Assembly (NCBI RefSeq): GCF_900215485.1
Contig: NZ_OCMZ01000001.1
Location: 124,001 to 188,000 of the forward strand
Source of the DNA: Nitrosovibrio sp. Nv4
GTDB lineage: Bacteria > Pseudomonadota > Gammaproteobacteria > Burkholderiales > Nitrosomonadaceae
DNA: 64,000 bases
Reading direction: 5' to 3'
Shown: positions 36,961 to 46,944 of the stretch, piece after piece
How positions within the stretch are numbered: the stretch's first letter is position 1
Layout of the letters: the number at the start of each line of letters is the position of its first letter
The notes under the pieces: model-generated
Told to the model about the DNA's origin: nothing
The model's database searches: none
The model's input: only the letters and a program-made list of their open reading frames with translations
Program-made: the position numbers and the translations under genes

Positions 36961-38151
36961 ATGATAATGACTCCAGGAGACCGAGTCCACCATCCCATGC
37001 TGTCCCTCCATGATCTTCTTCACCAGCGCATTCCGGGCGTGCCGGTTACTAAACTGCTGGTAGCCGTCAATCTGCTGGTCTTCGCTGCCATGCTCGCCGG
37101 CGGCGCGGGCCTGTGGCACTCGTCCAATAGCGTGCAATTGGCCTGGGGCGCTAATTTTGGACCTGCTACGCAGGACGGAGAATGGTGGCGCCTGGGTAGC
37201 GCGATGTTCCTCCACTTCGGCGCTGTCCATCTGACATTAAATCTTTGGGCATTGTGGGATGCCGGCCAACTGGTTGAACGAATGTATGGCCATGGCCGCT
37301 TTACCTGCATTTATTTCGCCAGCGGCCTGGCGGGTAACCTGCTATCGCTCGTTGCGCATGAAGGATTAGCTATTTCCGGCGGCGCGTCAGGCGCCATTTT
37401 TGGCGTGTACGGCGCTCTGCTGGTATTTATGTGGCGCGAGCGCGGCAATCTTCATCCACGTGATTTCCGCTGGTTTTTCTGGGGAGCAGCAGGCTTTGCG
37501 GCTGCCAGTCTCATCCTCGGGCTTCTGATTACCGGTATCGACAACGCCGCGCACATCGGGGGTTTTGGGGCCGGGGTACTGAGTGGAACAATATTTGCGC
37601 GACCTGCCGATGTAACGGAGCCTCTATCCCGTCGATTCTTTCGTTCCCGCCCACTCGCGGGTGGCGTATTTGCGCTCGCGATAGCCATCCTGATCAATCA
37701 GATTCCCGACCGTCCTTACAGGTGGAGTGAAGAGGTGTTGGCACGTAAGGAGATTGGGGAATTTTTGCGCGACGATGCTGCGATCACCCGAACATGGCAG
37801 AACATACTTGACGAAGGCAAGCGAGGCGGAATCTCATTCAATGAACTGGCAGGACGCATCGATTCAGCCGTTGTGGATCGTTATGAAGAAAGCTTTGAAC
37901 AGCTTTCCCAACTCCCGCCCAATCCCGCCCTGCCTTCCGCCCCTACCGTGGAAATGCTGCGTGATTATGCCGAACGTCGAATGGACGCCTCCCGCGCTTT
38001 GGCGGAAGGGCTACGTGCGCAAAAGCCCGAGCAGATTCGCGATGCGCTCGAAATGGCGCAGCAGTCGAGACAGATGACTCAGCCTGGTAGAGGGGAAGCT
38101 GGCAAGCCAAGCCAGGAAACTCCCGCTGACCAACGCAAACCTGTTCGATAA
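36961..38151 (+). CDS. Rhomboid-family intramembrane serine protease
   Basis: A polytopic protein of about 396 residues. The rhomboid core has WWRLGSAMFLHFGAVHLTLN (the conserved HxxxH/N region), the active-site serine in GGASGAIFGVYGAL and the catalytic histidine in NAAHIGGFGAG. After the core come one further helix (LAGGVFALAIAILI) and a soluble, mostly helical C-terminal region of about 150 residues rich in Glu/Arg. The start is uncertain: ATGs at 36961, 36967 and 36997 are all in frame and none has a clear ribosome-binding site. The substrate is unknown. Confidence 0.88.
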   Translation: MIMTPGDRVHHPMLSLHDLLHQRIPGVPVTKLLVAVNLLVFAAMLAGGAGLWHSSNSVQLAWGANFGPATQDGEWWRLGSAMFLHFGAVHLTLNLWALWDAGQLVERMYGHGRFTCIYFASGLAGNLLSLVAHEGLAISGGASGAIFGVYGALLVFMWRERGNLHPRDFRWFFWGAAGFAAASLILGLLITGIDNAAHIGGFGAGVLSGTIFARPADVTEPLSRRFFRSRPLAGGVFALAIAILINQIPDRPYRWSEEVLARKEIGEFLRDDAAITRTWQNILDEGKRGGISFNELAGRIDSAVVDRYEESFEQLSQLPPNPALPSAPTVEMLRDYAERRMDASRALAEGLRAQKPEQIRDALEMAQQSRQMTQPGRGEAGKPSQETPADQRKPVR

Positions 38152-38413
38152 AAGGGCTGAGCTTATTCCCAGTTTTCCCAGCTCCCCGTCGCAGGCCAGG
38201 CAACTACAATAGTCCACGGCAAGGCGTAGAAACTATCAAGTCCTCTATCAGAAGAACCTGATCCGCTATCTCTTCATGTAGTTATATGTAGCGATGGCAA
38301 TGAAGAAGAACGCCGCTTTCTTTTGCTTCCCGCCCGGGGTTGGTCCGCTTGAGGCACCGGAGGCATGGGATATAGCGCGCTATCGTTGCATGCGACCGGT
38401 TATTTGCCTTGCG

Positions 38414-38839
38414 TCACTGCTTTTTGCCGTGGTTTACCTGATGTATTGCATCGGGCTCCATGAAGAGGACTTCCCATATGTGACCATCCAGGTCCTGAAA
38501 TCCATGCCCATACATGAAACCATGATCCTGTGGCTGATTATAGGTTGTTCCACCGGCGGCGACGGCCTTGTGAACCATTTCATCGACTTTCTCACGACTC
38601 TCGGAAGATAAGCATATAAGCACTTCTGTGCTTTTTGTTGCGTCACAAATTTCCTTGGGAGTAAAAGTCTTGAACTTGTCCTCGGTCAATAGCATGACAA
38701 ATATATCTTCGGCAACAATCATGCAAGTGGCGGTCTCGTCCGTAAATTGGGGATTGAACGTGAAGCCGAGTTTAGTAAAAAACTCCACGGACTGATTTAG
38801 ATTTTTAACGGGGAGATTCACGAAAATTTTGGTAGTCAT
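38414..38839 (-). CDS. VOC-family (glyoxalase/bleomycin-resistance fold) protein
   Basis: A 141-residue protein with the paired beta-alpha-beta-beta-beta fold pattern: MTTKIFVNLPVKNLNQSVEFFTKLGF at the start and HGFQDLDGHIWEVLFMEP near the end, which carries the metal-ligand-type histidine and glutamate. A strong GGAGGG lies 4 bases before the ATG. Substrate not assignable; many close relatives are annotated only as glyoxalase-like or extradiol-dioxygenase-like. Confidence 0.9.
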   Translation of the reverse strand: MTTKIFVNLPVKNLNQSVEFFTKLGFTFNPQFTDETATCMIVAEDIFVMLLTEDKFKTFTPKEICDATKSTEVLICLSSESREKVDEMVHKAVAAGGTTYNQPQDHGFMYGHGFQDLDGHIWEVLFMEPDAIHQVNHGKKQ

Positions 38840-39146
38840 TTTCCCTCCATGTGAAAGTCGATTGAACGCAAAGCGTCAGCAAACCCGTGCTGACAGTTAT
38901 CCAACAACCCGCCAGCCTATGACTATTGAAGAATGCAGCCTGATCCAGTCCACGACAGGTATTTCACCCATTGATGGTCAACATAGGCCTGTCAATTTCG
39001 TCATAGTAGTACAGATGAACGGGATTTGGATGCCTATGGATACATTATGGAAGCCTTAGCGCTTATTTAATATCAACCCAGTGGCGGCATTCTTCGGGAT
39101 TTATTCATCGATTCCGTGACTCAAATACAATCGGACAGAAAAAATT

Positions 39147-39175
39147 TTGACACATATTTTAAAATATAGCACTAT
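39147..39175 (+). promoter_or_regulatory. Candidate sigma-70 promoter of nrdAB
   Basis: A perfect TTGACA (39147-39152) is followed, 17 bp on, by CACTAT (39170-39175), which matches only 3/6 of the -10 consensus. The AT-rich spacer TTTTAAAATATAG offers other -10 choices. The NrdR-like box begins 41 bp downstream of the -10, so repression would act within the early transcribed region, or a second promoter overlaps the box. Confidence 0.35.
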
Positions 39176-39216
39176 GGACTCAGCGCACTAGTAGTAGTAA
39201 AATAGACCGAAGTTTA

Positions 39217-39232
39217 ATACTATATATAGTGG
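39217..39232. promoter_or_regulatory. NrdR-box-like operator
   Basis: ATACTATATATAGTGG matches the known NrdR consensus (ACAC-A/T-ATATAT-A/T-GTGT) at 14 of 16 positions, with the central dyad intact. NrdR boxes usually occur in pairs about three helical turns apart; a clear second box was not found, although a weak half-site-like GATATAGCAC-type element lies near 39165. It lies 84 bp before the nrdA start. Confidence 0.6.
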
Positions 39233-39316
39233 TTTCACGATATCCACACGATATCCAAACATCCAGCTTCAACCCCAGGGAAAGCAGATTTCCGATATAG
39301 ATGAGGAGAATCCGAC

Positions 39317-42178
39317 ATGCAGCTTGCAACAGATCAGACTAATCGCCCGGCAGTATCCGGTCACGAGTTTTCTTCAGCCCCTTCCACCCCGGATTCGCGC
39401 TATTCCCAATACAAGATCATTCGCCGTAATGGCTCCGTGGTCGCGTTCGAGCCGGCCAAGATTTCCATTGCCATGACAAAAGCATTCATTGCCGTCAATG
39501 GCGGCCAGGGCGTGGCTTCGGCGAGGGTGCGCGAAGTGGTGGCACGACTGACCGATGACGTGGTGAACGCATTGATCCGGCGCCAGCCTTCCGGCGGGAC
39601 TTTTCATATCGAGGATATCCAGGATCAAGTGGAACTCGCATTGATGCGTTCCGGAGAGCATGACGTGGCGCGGGCATACGTGCTTTACCGCGAGGATCGG
39701 GCGCGGAAGCGGGCGAAGCAGAAAGAAATGGGGGTGGTGGAAGCACCGACCAGCATTCTGAATGTGCTCGAAAATGGCCGGAAGACGCCGCTGGACACGG
39801 CGCGGCTGTTGACGCTGATCGAATCTTCCTGTGAGGGTTTGGGCGAAGTGGTGAACTCCACGCTGATACTCAAAGCCACGCTGAAGGACCTGTACGATGG
39901 GGTGCCGATGGAGGAGGTAAGGAAATCAGCTGTTTTATCGGCACGTGCATTGATTGAAAAAGAGCCGGCCTACAGCTATGTCACCGCGCGATTGCTGCTG
40001 CATACCATTCGTTTCGAGGTATTGGGCGAAGAAATCCTGCAACAGGAAATGGCAGAACGCTATGCGGAGTATTTTCCCGATTTCATCAAGCGTGGGATCG
40101 ATGCAGAGTTGCTGGATGAACGCCTGGCGCAGTTCGATCTGCCGCGTTTGGCCAAAATCCTGGATGCCAGCCGCGACCTCAAATTTGGCTATCTGGGTCT
40201 GCAAACCTTGTATGACCGGTATTTCCTGCATGTGCAGGATCGCCGTATCGAGTTGCCGCAGGCATTCTTCATGCGCGTGGCGATGGGGCTTTCGCTCAAC
40301 GAAATTGACCGGGAAGCGCGGGCCATCGAGTTCTACCACGTGCTGTCAAATTTCGATTTCATGAGTTCCACTCCAACCTTGTTTAATTCCGGCACACGCC
40401 GCTCGCAGCTGTCTTCCTGTTATCTCACTACTGTTCCGGATAACCTTGATGGCATTTACGAGGCTATCAAGGAAAATGCGCTGCTCGCCAAGTATGCAGG
40501 GGGACTCGGCAATGACTGGACGCCGGTTCGAGCGATGGGCTCGCGCATCAAGGGCACCAACGGCAAGTCGCAAGGCGTGGTTCCTTTTCTCAAGGTAGTG
40601 TCCGATACCGCAGTGGCAGTCAATCAGGGCGGCAAGCGCAAAGGTGCGGTTTGCGCCTATCTGGAATCATGGCATCTGGATATCGAGGAATTTCTGGAAC
40701 TGCGTAAAAACACTGGCGATGACCGCCGCCGTACCCATGACATGAATACGGCTACCTGGATTCCCGATCTGTTCATGAAACGCGTAATGGACGGGAGTGA
40801 ATGGACGCTTTTTTCACCCTCCGACGTGCCCGACCTGCATGACAAGTTTGGCAAACAGTTTGAGGAGGCCTATCTTGCCTATGAGGAAAAAACCACGCGC
40901 GGCGAACTGAACCTGTACAAGAAAATTCCGGCGCAACAGTTATGGCGGAAAATGCTCAGCATGCTTTTTGAAACCGGGCACCCATGGATCACTTTCAAGG
41001 ACGCCTGCAATGTCCGTTCGCCGCAAAACCATGTTGGCATAGTGCATAGCTCCAATCTCTGTACCGAGATAACCCTGAATACCAATGACCACGAAATCGC
41101 CGTGTGCAATCTGGGCTCGGTCAACCTGGCGGCCCATATCCATGAGGGGGAGCTTGACGCCGGCAAGCTCAGGCGTACTGTCAGCACCGCCATGCGCATG
41201 CTGGACAATGTGGTCGACATTAATTTCTACGCCGTCGCCAAAGCACGCAATTCAAACCTCAAACATCGTCCGGTGGGGCTCGGTATCATGGGCTTCCAGG
41301 ATTGCCTGCATATGCTGCGCATCCCCTACGCTTCAAAAGAGGCTGTGGAATTTGCCGATCATGCAATGGAAGCAGTCGCATACCAGGCTTATTGGGCTTC
41401 CACCGAAATGGCCGAAGAGCGCGGCCGTTACGCTTCCTATCGCGGCAGTCTGTGGGATCGCGGGATTCTGCCTCAGGATACGCTCGATCTGTTGCGTGAA
41501 GAGCGCGGGGGATATGTCGAGGTAGATATGTCGGCTACGCTGGATTGGGATGCCTTGCGCGAGCGCATCAGAACGCACGGCATGCGTAATTCCAACTGTC
41601 TGGCGATTGCGCCGACCGCGACCATTTCCAACATCATCGGGGTATCGGCCAGCATCGAACCCACCTTTCAGAATCTTTACGTCAAATCCAATTTATCCGG
41701 AGAGTTCACCATGGCGGGCGAATACCTGGTAAACGACTTGAAAAAACTGGGACTCTGGGACGAGGTAATGATTTCTGATCTCAAGTATTTCGACGGCGCT
41801 CTGGGGAAGATAGATCGGGTGCCGGCCGACATTCGCAGACTTTACGCCACCGCCTTCGAGGTGGAACCGCAGTGGTTGATCGAAGCGGCGTCGCGACGGC
41901 AGAAGTGGATCGATCAGGCGCAGTCATTGAACATCTATATGTCGGGCGTCTCAGGGAAAAAACTGGATGAGGCCTATAAACTGGCCTGGCTGCGTGGCTT
42001 GAAAACTACTTATTACCTGCGCTCGCTGGGTGCAACTTCGGCGGAAAAATCCACGGTCGAAGCTGGCGCATTAAACGCCGTGTCCGCGGAGGGCAACATA
42101 GTTTCTATCGGGGCGACGCCAGCAACCGACGTGAAATATTGTTCCATCGATGATCCCGAGTGCGAGTCGTGCCAATAA
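39317..42178 (+). CDS. nrdA: Class Ia ribonucleoside-diphosphate reductase, alpha subunit
   Basis: Reduces ribonucleotides to deoxyribonucleotides with NrdB. The 953-residue protein has an N-terminal ATP-cone (from about residue 32, KIIRRNGSVVAFEPAK) followed by a second cone-like segment (about 125-215). The barrel carries the three active-site cysteines: LSSCYLTTVP, HSSNLCTEIT and EIAVCNLGSVNL. The C-terminus ends PECESCQ, supplying the swinging redox cysteines. It is longer than E. coli NrdA (761), in line with the two-cone bacterial subclass. GAGGAG lies 8 bases before the ATG. nrdB follows after 34 bp. Confidence 0.96.
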   Translation: MQLATDQTNRPAVSGHEFSSAPSTPDSRYSQYKIIRRNGSVVAFEPAKISIAMTKAFIAVNGGQGVASARVREVVARLTDDVVNALIRRQPSGGTFHIEDIQDQVELALMRSGEHDVARAYVLYREDRARKRAKQKEMGVVEAPTSILNVLENGRKTPLDTARLLTLIESSCEGLGEVVNSTLILKATLKDLYDGVPMEEVRKSAVLSARALIEKEPAYSYVTARLLLHTIRFEVLGEEILQQEMAERYAEYFPDFIKRGIDAELLDERLAQFDLPRLAKILDASRDLKFGYLGLQTLYDRYFLHVQDRRIELPQAFFMRVAMGLSLNEIDREARAIEFYHVLSNFDFMSSTPTLFNSGTRRSQLSSCYLTTVPDNLDGIYEAIKENALLAKYAGGLGNDWTPVRAMGSRIKGTNGKSQGVVPFLKVVSDTAVAVNQGGKRKGAVCAYLESWHLDIEEFLELRKNTGDDRRRTHDMNTATWIPDLFMKRVMDGSEWTLFSPSDVPDLHDKFGKQFEEAYLAYEEKTTRGELNLYKKIPAQQLWRKMLSMLFETGHPWITFKDACNVRSPQNHVGIVHSSNLCTEITLNTNDHEIAVCNLGSVNLAAHIHEGELDAGKLRRTVSTAMRMLDNVVDINFYAVAKARNSNLKHRPVGLGIMGFQDCLHMLRIPYASKEAVEFADHAMEAVAYQAYWASTEMAEERGRYASYRGSLWDRGILPQDTLDLLREERGGYVEVDMSATLDWDALRERIRTHGMRNSNCLAIAPTATISNIIGVSASIEPTFQNLYVKSNLSGEFTMAGEYLVNDLKKLGLWDEVMISDLKYFDGALGKIDRVPADIRRLYATAFEVEPQWLIEAASRRQKWIDQAQSLNIYMSGVSGKKLDEAYKLAWLRGLKTTYYLRSLGATSAEKSTVEAGALNAVSAEGNIVSIGATPATDVKYCSIDDPECESCQ

Positions 42179-42212
42179 TTTGCAAAAGATCGAAAAGTAA
42201 AAGGAGAAGGAC

Positions 42213-43379
42213 ATGTTGACATTTGAGGACGAAACAGTGCAATCGGAAACACCACGGATGAATGGGGCGGCGTCAAGGCTGAGCCCGGAAGTCCTTGGTC
42301 CGGCGACCATGACTAGAGCTGAAGCGGAGAACAGCGACGAGCATGATACCGCCGATAGGAACCGGCGCATATCGGTGGAAGACAAGCGCATCATAAATTG
42401 CAAAGCTGATGTCAACCAGCTGGTGCCATTCAAGTACAAGTGGGCATGGGAAAAATATCTCTCTGCCTGTGCAAACCATTGGATGCCACAGGAAATCAAC
42501 ATGAGCCGCGACATCGCTTTGTGGAGAGACCCCAATGGGCTTACAGAGGATGAGCGCCGCCTGGTCAAACGTAATCTGGGCTTTTTTGTCACCGCTGACT
42601 CGCTGGCGGCCAATAATATCGTGCTCGGCACCTACCGCCATATCACCAATCCGGAATGCCGGCAGTATTTGTTGCGTCAGGCATTCGAAGAGGCGATTCA
42701 TACGCATGCTTATCAGTATATCGTCGAGTCGCTTGGACTGGACGAAGGAGAGATTTTCAACGCCTATCATGAAGTGGCGTCAATCCGGGAAAAGGACGAG
42801 TTCCTGATTCCGTTCATTGATACACTTACCGATCCTGCATTCAAGACAGGTACGCCTGAAGCCGATCAGAAGCTGCTGAGAAGCCTGATCGTGTTCGCGT
42901 GCATCATGGAAGGCATGTTCTTTTATGTGGGCTTTATACAAATCCTGGCGCTCGGAAGGCAGAATAAAATGATGGGCGCAGCGGAGCAGTATCAGTACAT
43001 TCTGCGGGACGAGTCCATGCACTGCAACTTCGGCATAGATGTCGTCAATCAGATCAAGATGGAAAATCCGCATTTATGGACCAAGGCGTTCCGCGACGAA
43101 ATCAGTGCGCTGATGCAGAAAGCCGTGGAACTGGAATATCGCTATGCGGAGGATACGTTGCCGCGCGGCGTTCTTGGATTGAATGCGCCGATGTTCAAGG
43201 AATACCTGCGTTATATCGCAAATCGCCGCTGCCAGCAGATAGGCCTGGACATCCTCTATCCTGGAGCCACCAACCCTTTTCCATGGATGTCTGAAATGGT
43301 TGATCTGAAAAAAGAAAAAAACTTTTTTGAAACCCGGGTTACCGAGTATCAAACTGGCGGTGTGCTAAGCTGGGATTAA
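42213..43379 (+). CDS. nrdB: Class Ia ribonucleoside-diphosphate reductase, beta subunit
   Basis: The diiron tyrosyl-radical subunit. The 388-residue protein has a ~60-residue variable N-terminus, then the four-helix diiron core. Ligand regions include [16 protein letters not shown], the radical-tyrosine segment [16 protein letters not shown] (about residues 150-165) and [15 protein letters not shown]. The extreme C-terminus (TGGVLSWD) is the tail that binds NrdA. AAAGGAG lies close upstream of the ATG. Confidence 0.96.
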   Translation: MLTFEDETVQSETPRMNGAASRLSPEVLGPATMTRAEAENSDEHDTADRNRRISVEDKRIINCKADVNQLVPFKYKWAWEKYLSACANHWMPQEINMSRDIALWRDPNGLTEDERRLVKRNLGFFVTADSLAANNIVLGTYRHITNPECRQYLLRQAFEEAIHTHAYQYIVESLGLDEGEIFNAYHEVASIREKDEFLIPFIDTLTDPAFKTGTPEADQKLLRSLIVFACIMEGMFFYVGFIQILALGRQNKMMGAAEQYQYILRDESMHCNFGIDVVNQIKMENPHLWTKAFRDEISALMQKAVELEYRYAEDTLPRGVLGLNAPMFKEYLRYIANRRCQQIGLDILYPGATNPFPWMSEMVDLKKEKNFFETRVTEYQTGGVLSWD

Positions 43380-43768
43380 CAAATCGGCGGGCTGAACTTC
43401 AACCCGGCCGATAGTGCAGAAAGCGACGCAAGCCCCTCTGAAAAAAACATGTCCGATTGTTTTGCCGTATATTGTTTTTCAGCGGAACGTGCCAAAATAG
43501 CACATGGTCAGGTTCTGTTGATTGATAATAACGAGCCTCATGGATAACAGGAGGGTACTGTCATGAATTCCGGATACGGGATTGTCATGCCCCTCAATGA
43601 ATATAATGCAGCAGCCTGGAGAGCGTGCTGCATTAAACGAGCTACCGCCTGATTAGGGGCTAACAGCTCGCTATTTATCTACTGCCCCCATATTGTTTTT
43701 TATGTAGCGGTAAGTGTAGTAAACGTAGCAAGTTGTATATCCCGTGTAACTTTAATCTGGAGGTTGAA
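43380..43768. other. Region between nrdB and the histone-like gene
   Basis: About 390 bp. It has an imperfect GC-rich hairpin at 43383-43412 just after nrdB (ATCGGC.GGG / CCCGGCCGAT) that may end nrdAB transcription although no T-run follows, and a 29-codon frame at 43563 listed separately. Confidence 0.45.
43563..43652 (+). CDS. Possible 29-residue peptide with strong ribosome-binding site
   Basis: ATG 43563 follows GGAGGG by 7 bases. The frame reads MNSGYGIVMPLNEYNAAAW and ends TGA at 43650-43652, with a CC pair near the end. A hairpin (GCAGCA/TGCTGC) lies inside the frame. It could be a short peptide, a leader, or chance. Confidence 0.3.
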   Translation: MNSGYGIVMPLNEYNAAAWRACCIKRATA

Positions 43769-44401
43769 ATGGCAACTACCAAGAAATCCGCGGCAGCGAA
43801 ACCTGACGTGAAGAAATCCGCAGCTGTAAAAAAGCCCGCAGCCAGAAAAGAAGTTTCAACGAAAGAAGCGGCGGCTGGCCAGGACCCTGTTGAAAAAGAA
43901 ACGGAGAAAAAGGCTGGGAGCAAAACCGTGGTTTCAGCCAAAAAACCCGTAACCAAAGCAAAAACTTCGACACCCGCTTCGGCAACAACTTCGGCAAAGG
44001 CTTCGAAAAAAACTTCGGCCAAGGAAGAAGCTCCAGCCAAAAACACGATAGTAAAGGAGCCAGCCGAGAAAAAAGGTGATAAGAAGGCGGAGAAGAAAGC
44101 AGAGAAGAAAGCGGGGAAGAAGGCTGATAAGAAGGTAGAGAAAAAAGCTGAGAAAAAGGCCACAAAGAAATCTGCCGCTTCGGATAAAAAATCAGCAGCA
44201 AAGAAAGAAACGGCGGCCAAGAAAACTGCTCCGGCTAAAAAAGCGGGCGCCGCAAAATCTGGAGTAAAAAAGGCTGCGGCTAAAACTACAGCTGAGAAAA
44301 AGACGAAGAAAACAGCAGAAAAAAAAACCGCAGCTAAACCCGCTTCAGCCAGCAGCCCGGCTGCCAGTTGGCCGTTTCCGCTTTCAGGATCGGGCTCTTG
44401 A
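43769..44401 (+). CDS. Histone H1-like Lys/Ala-rich protein
   Basis: A 210-residue, almost entirely Lys/Ala/Glu/Ser/Thr protein built of irregular KKAxxK repeats, like the H1-like or AlgP-type DNA-compacting proteins of proteobacteria. The start at 43769 is set by GGAGG 7 bases upstream. There is no folded domain: it begins MATTKKSAAAKPDVKKSAA and ends with a Ser/Pro-rich PASASSPAASWPFPLSGSGS tail. DNA-level repeats (GAGAAGAAAGC-like units around 44090-44160) make it prone to slippage and strain variation. A non-specific nucleoid or RNA-binding role is inferred from composition. Confidence 0.85.
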   Translation: MATTKKSAAAKPDVKKSAAVKKPAARKEVSTKEAAAGQDPVEKETEKKAGSKTVVSAKKPVTKAKTSTPASATTSAKASKKTSAKEEAPAKNTIVKEPAEKKGDKKAEKKAEKKAGKKADKKVEKKAEKKATKKSAASDKKSAAKKETAAKKTAPAKKAGAAKSGVKKAAAKTTAEKKTKKTAEKKTAAKPASASSPAASWPFPLSGSGS

Positions 44402-44738
44402 GCTTGGTGGTTGATATTGCGGAACAGCCTATTACCTGAGAAGCTAAAAAGCTGATCCGCAGGTTTCATATATAAACACCGGTTTCTGTCAGGAAACCCA
44501 GAGATGTTTTTTTCCCATTAATATTCCGGTTACCCGCGCAAAACCCATAAACAGGGATTGTTTATCCATCTGCGCAGAGCGGTTGTTCCGGTCCTTCGCT
44601 TATTACCGTACGGCTGTATCGCCAATTCGCCAATAGCCAACCAACCTACCTGTACATGAATTATTTACGCTGGTAAAATTTTACGGACGAGATTAACATT
44701 AACGTTAATTCAACCTGTGAATCCTAGTGGAGGTAGTC
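44402..44738. other. Upstream region of the 92-residue hypothetical gene
   Basis: About 340 bp. A 6-bp-arm hairpin (GGTTTC/GAAACC, 44481-44498) is followed 10 bases later by T7, a weak terminator candidate for the histone-like gene. TTAACATTAACGTTAA-like AT-rich dyads lie at 44692-44708. No gene seen. Confidence 0.45.
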
Positions 44739-45017
44739 ATGGCTCATACGATTCCACCAACGTCACCCGATTACGACACCACGCGTATTGTCGAACGTCC
44801 CGATGGTTTTTATTGGCATGATGAAAAGGAGAGCGACAAGGTTTTCGGCCCCTTTCCCACCTTGCTCGAAGCCATCCAGGATATGGAATACAACGCTGAA
44901 TCAGACTATGAACCAGGGGAAACCCTGGAACAGGCGGAGGAAGAAATCGGTGTATCCGGCTGGATTGATCCCGAAACCGGCCAGCCGGGTGAAGACTCGT
45001 TCCGGCTCGAGAACTGA
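44739..45017 (+). CDS. Conserved-looking acidic hypothetical protein
   Basis: A 92-residue acidic protein with the start at 44739 set by GGAGG 6 bases upstream. It reads PDYDTTRIVERPDGFYWHDE, then GPFPTLLEAIQDMEYNAESD, and ends with an EEEIGVSGWIDPETG segment. No signal peptide or membrane helix. It resembles the short DUF-type proteins with a GPF(P)T-LEA core seen in betaproteobacteria; function unknown. Confidence 0.7.
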   Translation: MAHTIPPTSPDYDTTRIVERPDGFYWHDEKESDKVFGPFPTLLEAIQDMEYNAESDYEPGETLEQAEEEIGVSGWIDPETGQPGEDSFRLEN

Positions 45018-45308
45018 TCATCGCGCTTTTTCTCTCGCAGGCTTGAGTCGCGGTATACCGATCATTTGCGTGGGCTACCGAAGACCCGTAATAATCCTCT
45101 GGACAGCTAGCCAAGTTCTGCAGCAAACGCGAATTGCCTGCGATGGCGAAGGCCAGTCTTGGGGAGGCGTAGACAAGCCACCAAGACGTCAATCAGTTTT
45201 ATAGAATTGTCTTCCGTTCCAGGGTACTGCTCGATTGGTAAAACTCCGCCTCCGCATTGATGCTTCTCCCCAGTGTTGCCTCATCCGTCTTTCTAGCCGA
45301 AAGTCTGT

Positions 45309-46697
45309 ATGAATTACCGCGAAGAACGGGATACCATGGGTATGGTGCAGGTACCTGCTACCGCGCTATGGGGAGCGCAGACACAACGTTCCTTGCGGAA
45401 TTTCAGAATTTCCGGGGAGCGGATGCCAGCCGCATTGCTCCACGCGCTTGCACTGGTGAAGCGTGCGTCGGCGAGGGTGAATTGCGATCTGGATCTGCTC
45501 CATGCCGATATCGCCACTGCCATCATTCAGGCTGCCGATGAGGTAATCTCCGGCTCTCATGATGGGGAATTTCCCTTGGTGGTGTGGCAGACGGGTTCGG
45601 GAACCCAGACCAATATGAACATGAACGAGGTGCTGGCGAACCGTGCTTCCGAATTGCTCGGCGGCAGGCGGGGAGCGGAATGCAAAATTCATCCCAACGA
45701 CGACGTGAATCGAGGGCAATCGTCCAACGACGTTTTTCCTTCAGCGATGCACGTAGCAGCGGTACGATCCATTCATCATCAATTAATACCTGCCATTGTT
45801 ACGCTGCGCAGAACGCTGTCCGCTAAAACAGAAGAATTTTCCAGTATCGTCAAAATCGGCCGTACCCATTTGCAGGATGCAACACCGCTGACGTTGGGGC
45901 AGGAATTCTCCGGTTATGTTTCCCAACTGGACCATGGCCTGGGGCATATAAAGGCATCGCTCCCGCATCTGTATGAACTGGCACTGGGCGGCACAGCCGT
46001 TGGTACAGGTCTGAATACCCATCCTGAATTTGGCGCACGCGCAGCAGCGGAATTGTCGAGGTCGACAGGTCTGCCGTTTGTCACGGCAGCAAATAAATTT
46101 GAAGCGCTGGCTGCGAATGACGCGCTGGTTCACGCCCATGGCGCGCTTAAAACGCTGGCGGTTTCTTTGATGAAAATTACAAATGATATCCGCTGGCTGG
46201 CCTCCGGGCCTCGCTGTGGAATCGGTGAATTGAAAATCCCGGAAAATGAACCGGGTAGTTCCATTATGCCCGGAAAAGTCAATCCGACCCAATCGGAGGC
46301 AATGGTCATGCTGTGCTGCCAGGTGATGGGTAATGACGTGGCTATCAACTTTGGCGGGTCGATGGGCAATTTTGAGCTCAACGTCATGAAGCCGCTTATC
46401 ATCCACAATTTTCTGCAAAGCGTTCGCCTGCTTTCGGATGGAATAATGAGCTTCAACGATAATTGTGCCATCGGGATAACGGCGAATATCGAACACATTG
46501 ATGAGCTGATGCGTAATTCGTTGATGCTGGTGACCGCCCTCGCTCCCTATATCGGCTATGACAAGGCAGCGGAAATTGCCAAGAAAGCGCACCGCGAAGG
46601 TGCAACACTGAAAGACGCAGCCGTTGCGTCTGGTTACGTTACCGCCGAGCAATTCGAAGTATGGGTAAGGCCGGAAAATATGACAGGAAGCAAATAA
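45309..46697 (+). CDS. fumC: Class II fumarate hydratase
   Basis: Iron-independent fumarase of the TCA cycle. The 462-residue protein starts [20 protein letters not shown], matching the FumC N-terminus. Motifs: [18 protein letters not shown] (about 98-115), [14 protein letters not shown] (about 129-142), the [13 protein letters not shown] region, and the superfamily signature [15 protein letters not shown] (about 316-330). The ribosome-binding site is weak. It encodes the oxygen-stable form, fitting an aerobic chemolithotroph. Confidence 0.97.
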   Translation: MNYREERDTMGMVQVPATALWGAQTQRSLRNFRISGERMPAALLHALALVKRASARVNCDLDLLHADIATAIIQAADEVISGSHDGEFPLVVWQTGSGTQTNMNMNEVLANRASELLGGRRGAECKIHPNDDVNRGQSSNDVFPSAMHVAAVRSIHHQLIPAIVTLRRTLSAKTEEFSSIVKIGRTHLQDATPLTLGQEFSGYVSQLDHGLGHIKASLPHLYELALGGTAVGTGLNTHPEFGARAAAELSRSTGLPFVTAANKFEALAANDALVHAHGALKTLAVSLMKITNDIRWLASGPRCGIGELKIPENEPGSSIMPGKVNPTQSEAMVMLCCQVMGNDVAINFGGSMGNFELNVMKPLIIHNFLQSVRLLSDGIMSFNDNCAIGITANIEHIDELMRNSLMLVTALAPYIGYDKAAEIAKKAHREGATLKDAAVASGYVTAEQFEVWVRPENMTGSK

Positions 46698-46944
46698 ATA
46701 GAATCAGACTATCGTTTCTGGATTTCCGCTCTCATTACGGACGGGTCAGCGTCGGCACAAATCCGCAACGAAGGGTTGCCGGGGAATTGCAGGAGCGTCC
46801 TGGTGCTATCGAATGCTTGAAGCTGATCCGCAGACGGCTCATTTTCGGATCCTCTTGCAGCTCATGTGTCAACCAGGGGCCATGCCCCACAATGACCTTT
46901 TGCCCCACTTGACCTTTACCTTTCAGGGTTAGACGGGAGCGGAG

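Larger units (their letters stand above)
38840..39316. other. Upstream region of nrdA
   Basis: About 480 bp without a convincing gene (a 46-codon frame from ATG 38919 is weak). It contains a TTGACA at 39147 and the NrdR-like box at 39217, both listed separately, and is otherwise AT-rich. Confidence 0.55.

Noticed and set aside
43675-44469. 264-codon minus-strand frame rich in Phe/Ala
   Set aside because: It is the antisense of the Lys/Ala-rich histone-like gene; the repeated composition keeps the reverse frame open. No ribosome-binding site.
45783-46652. 289-codon minus-strand frame
   Set aside because: Lies wholly antisense to fumC, which has full motif support.
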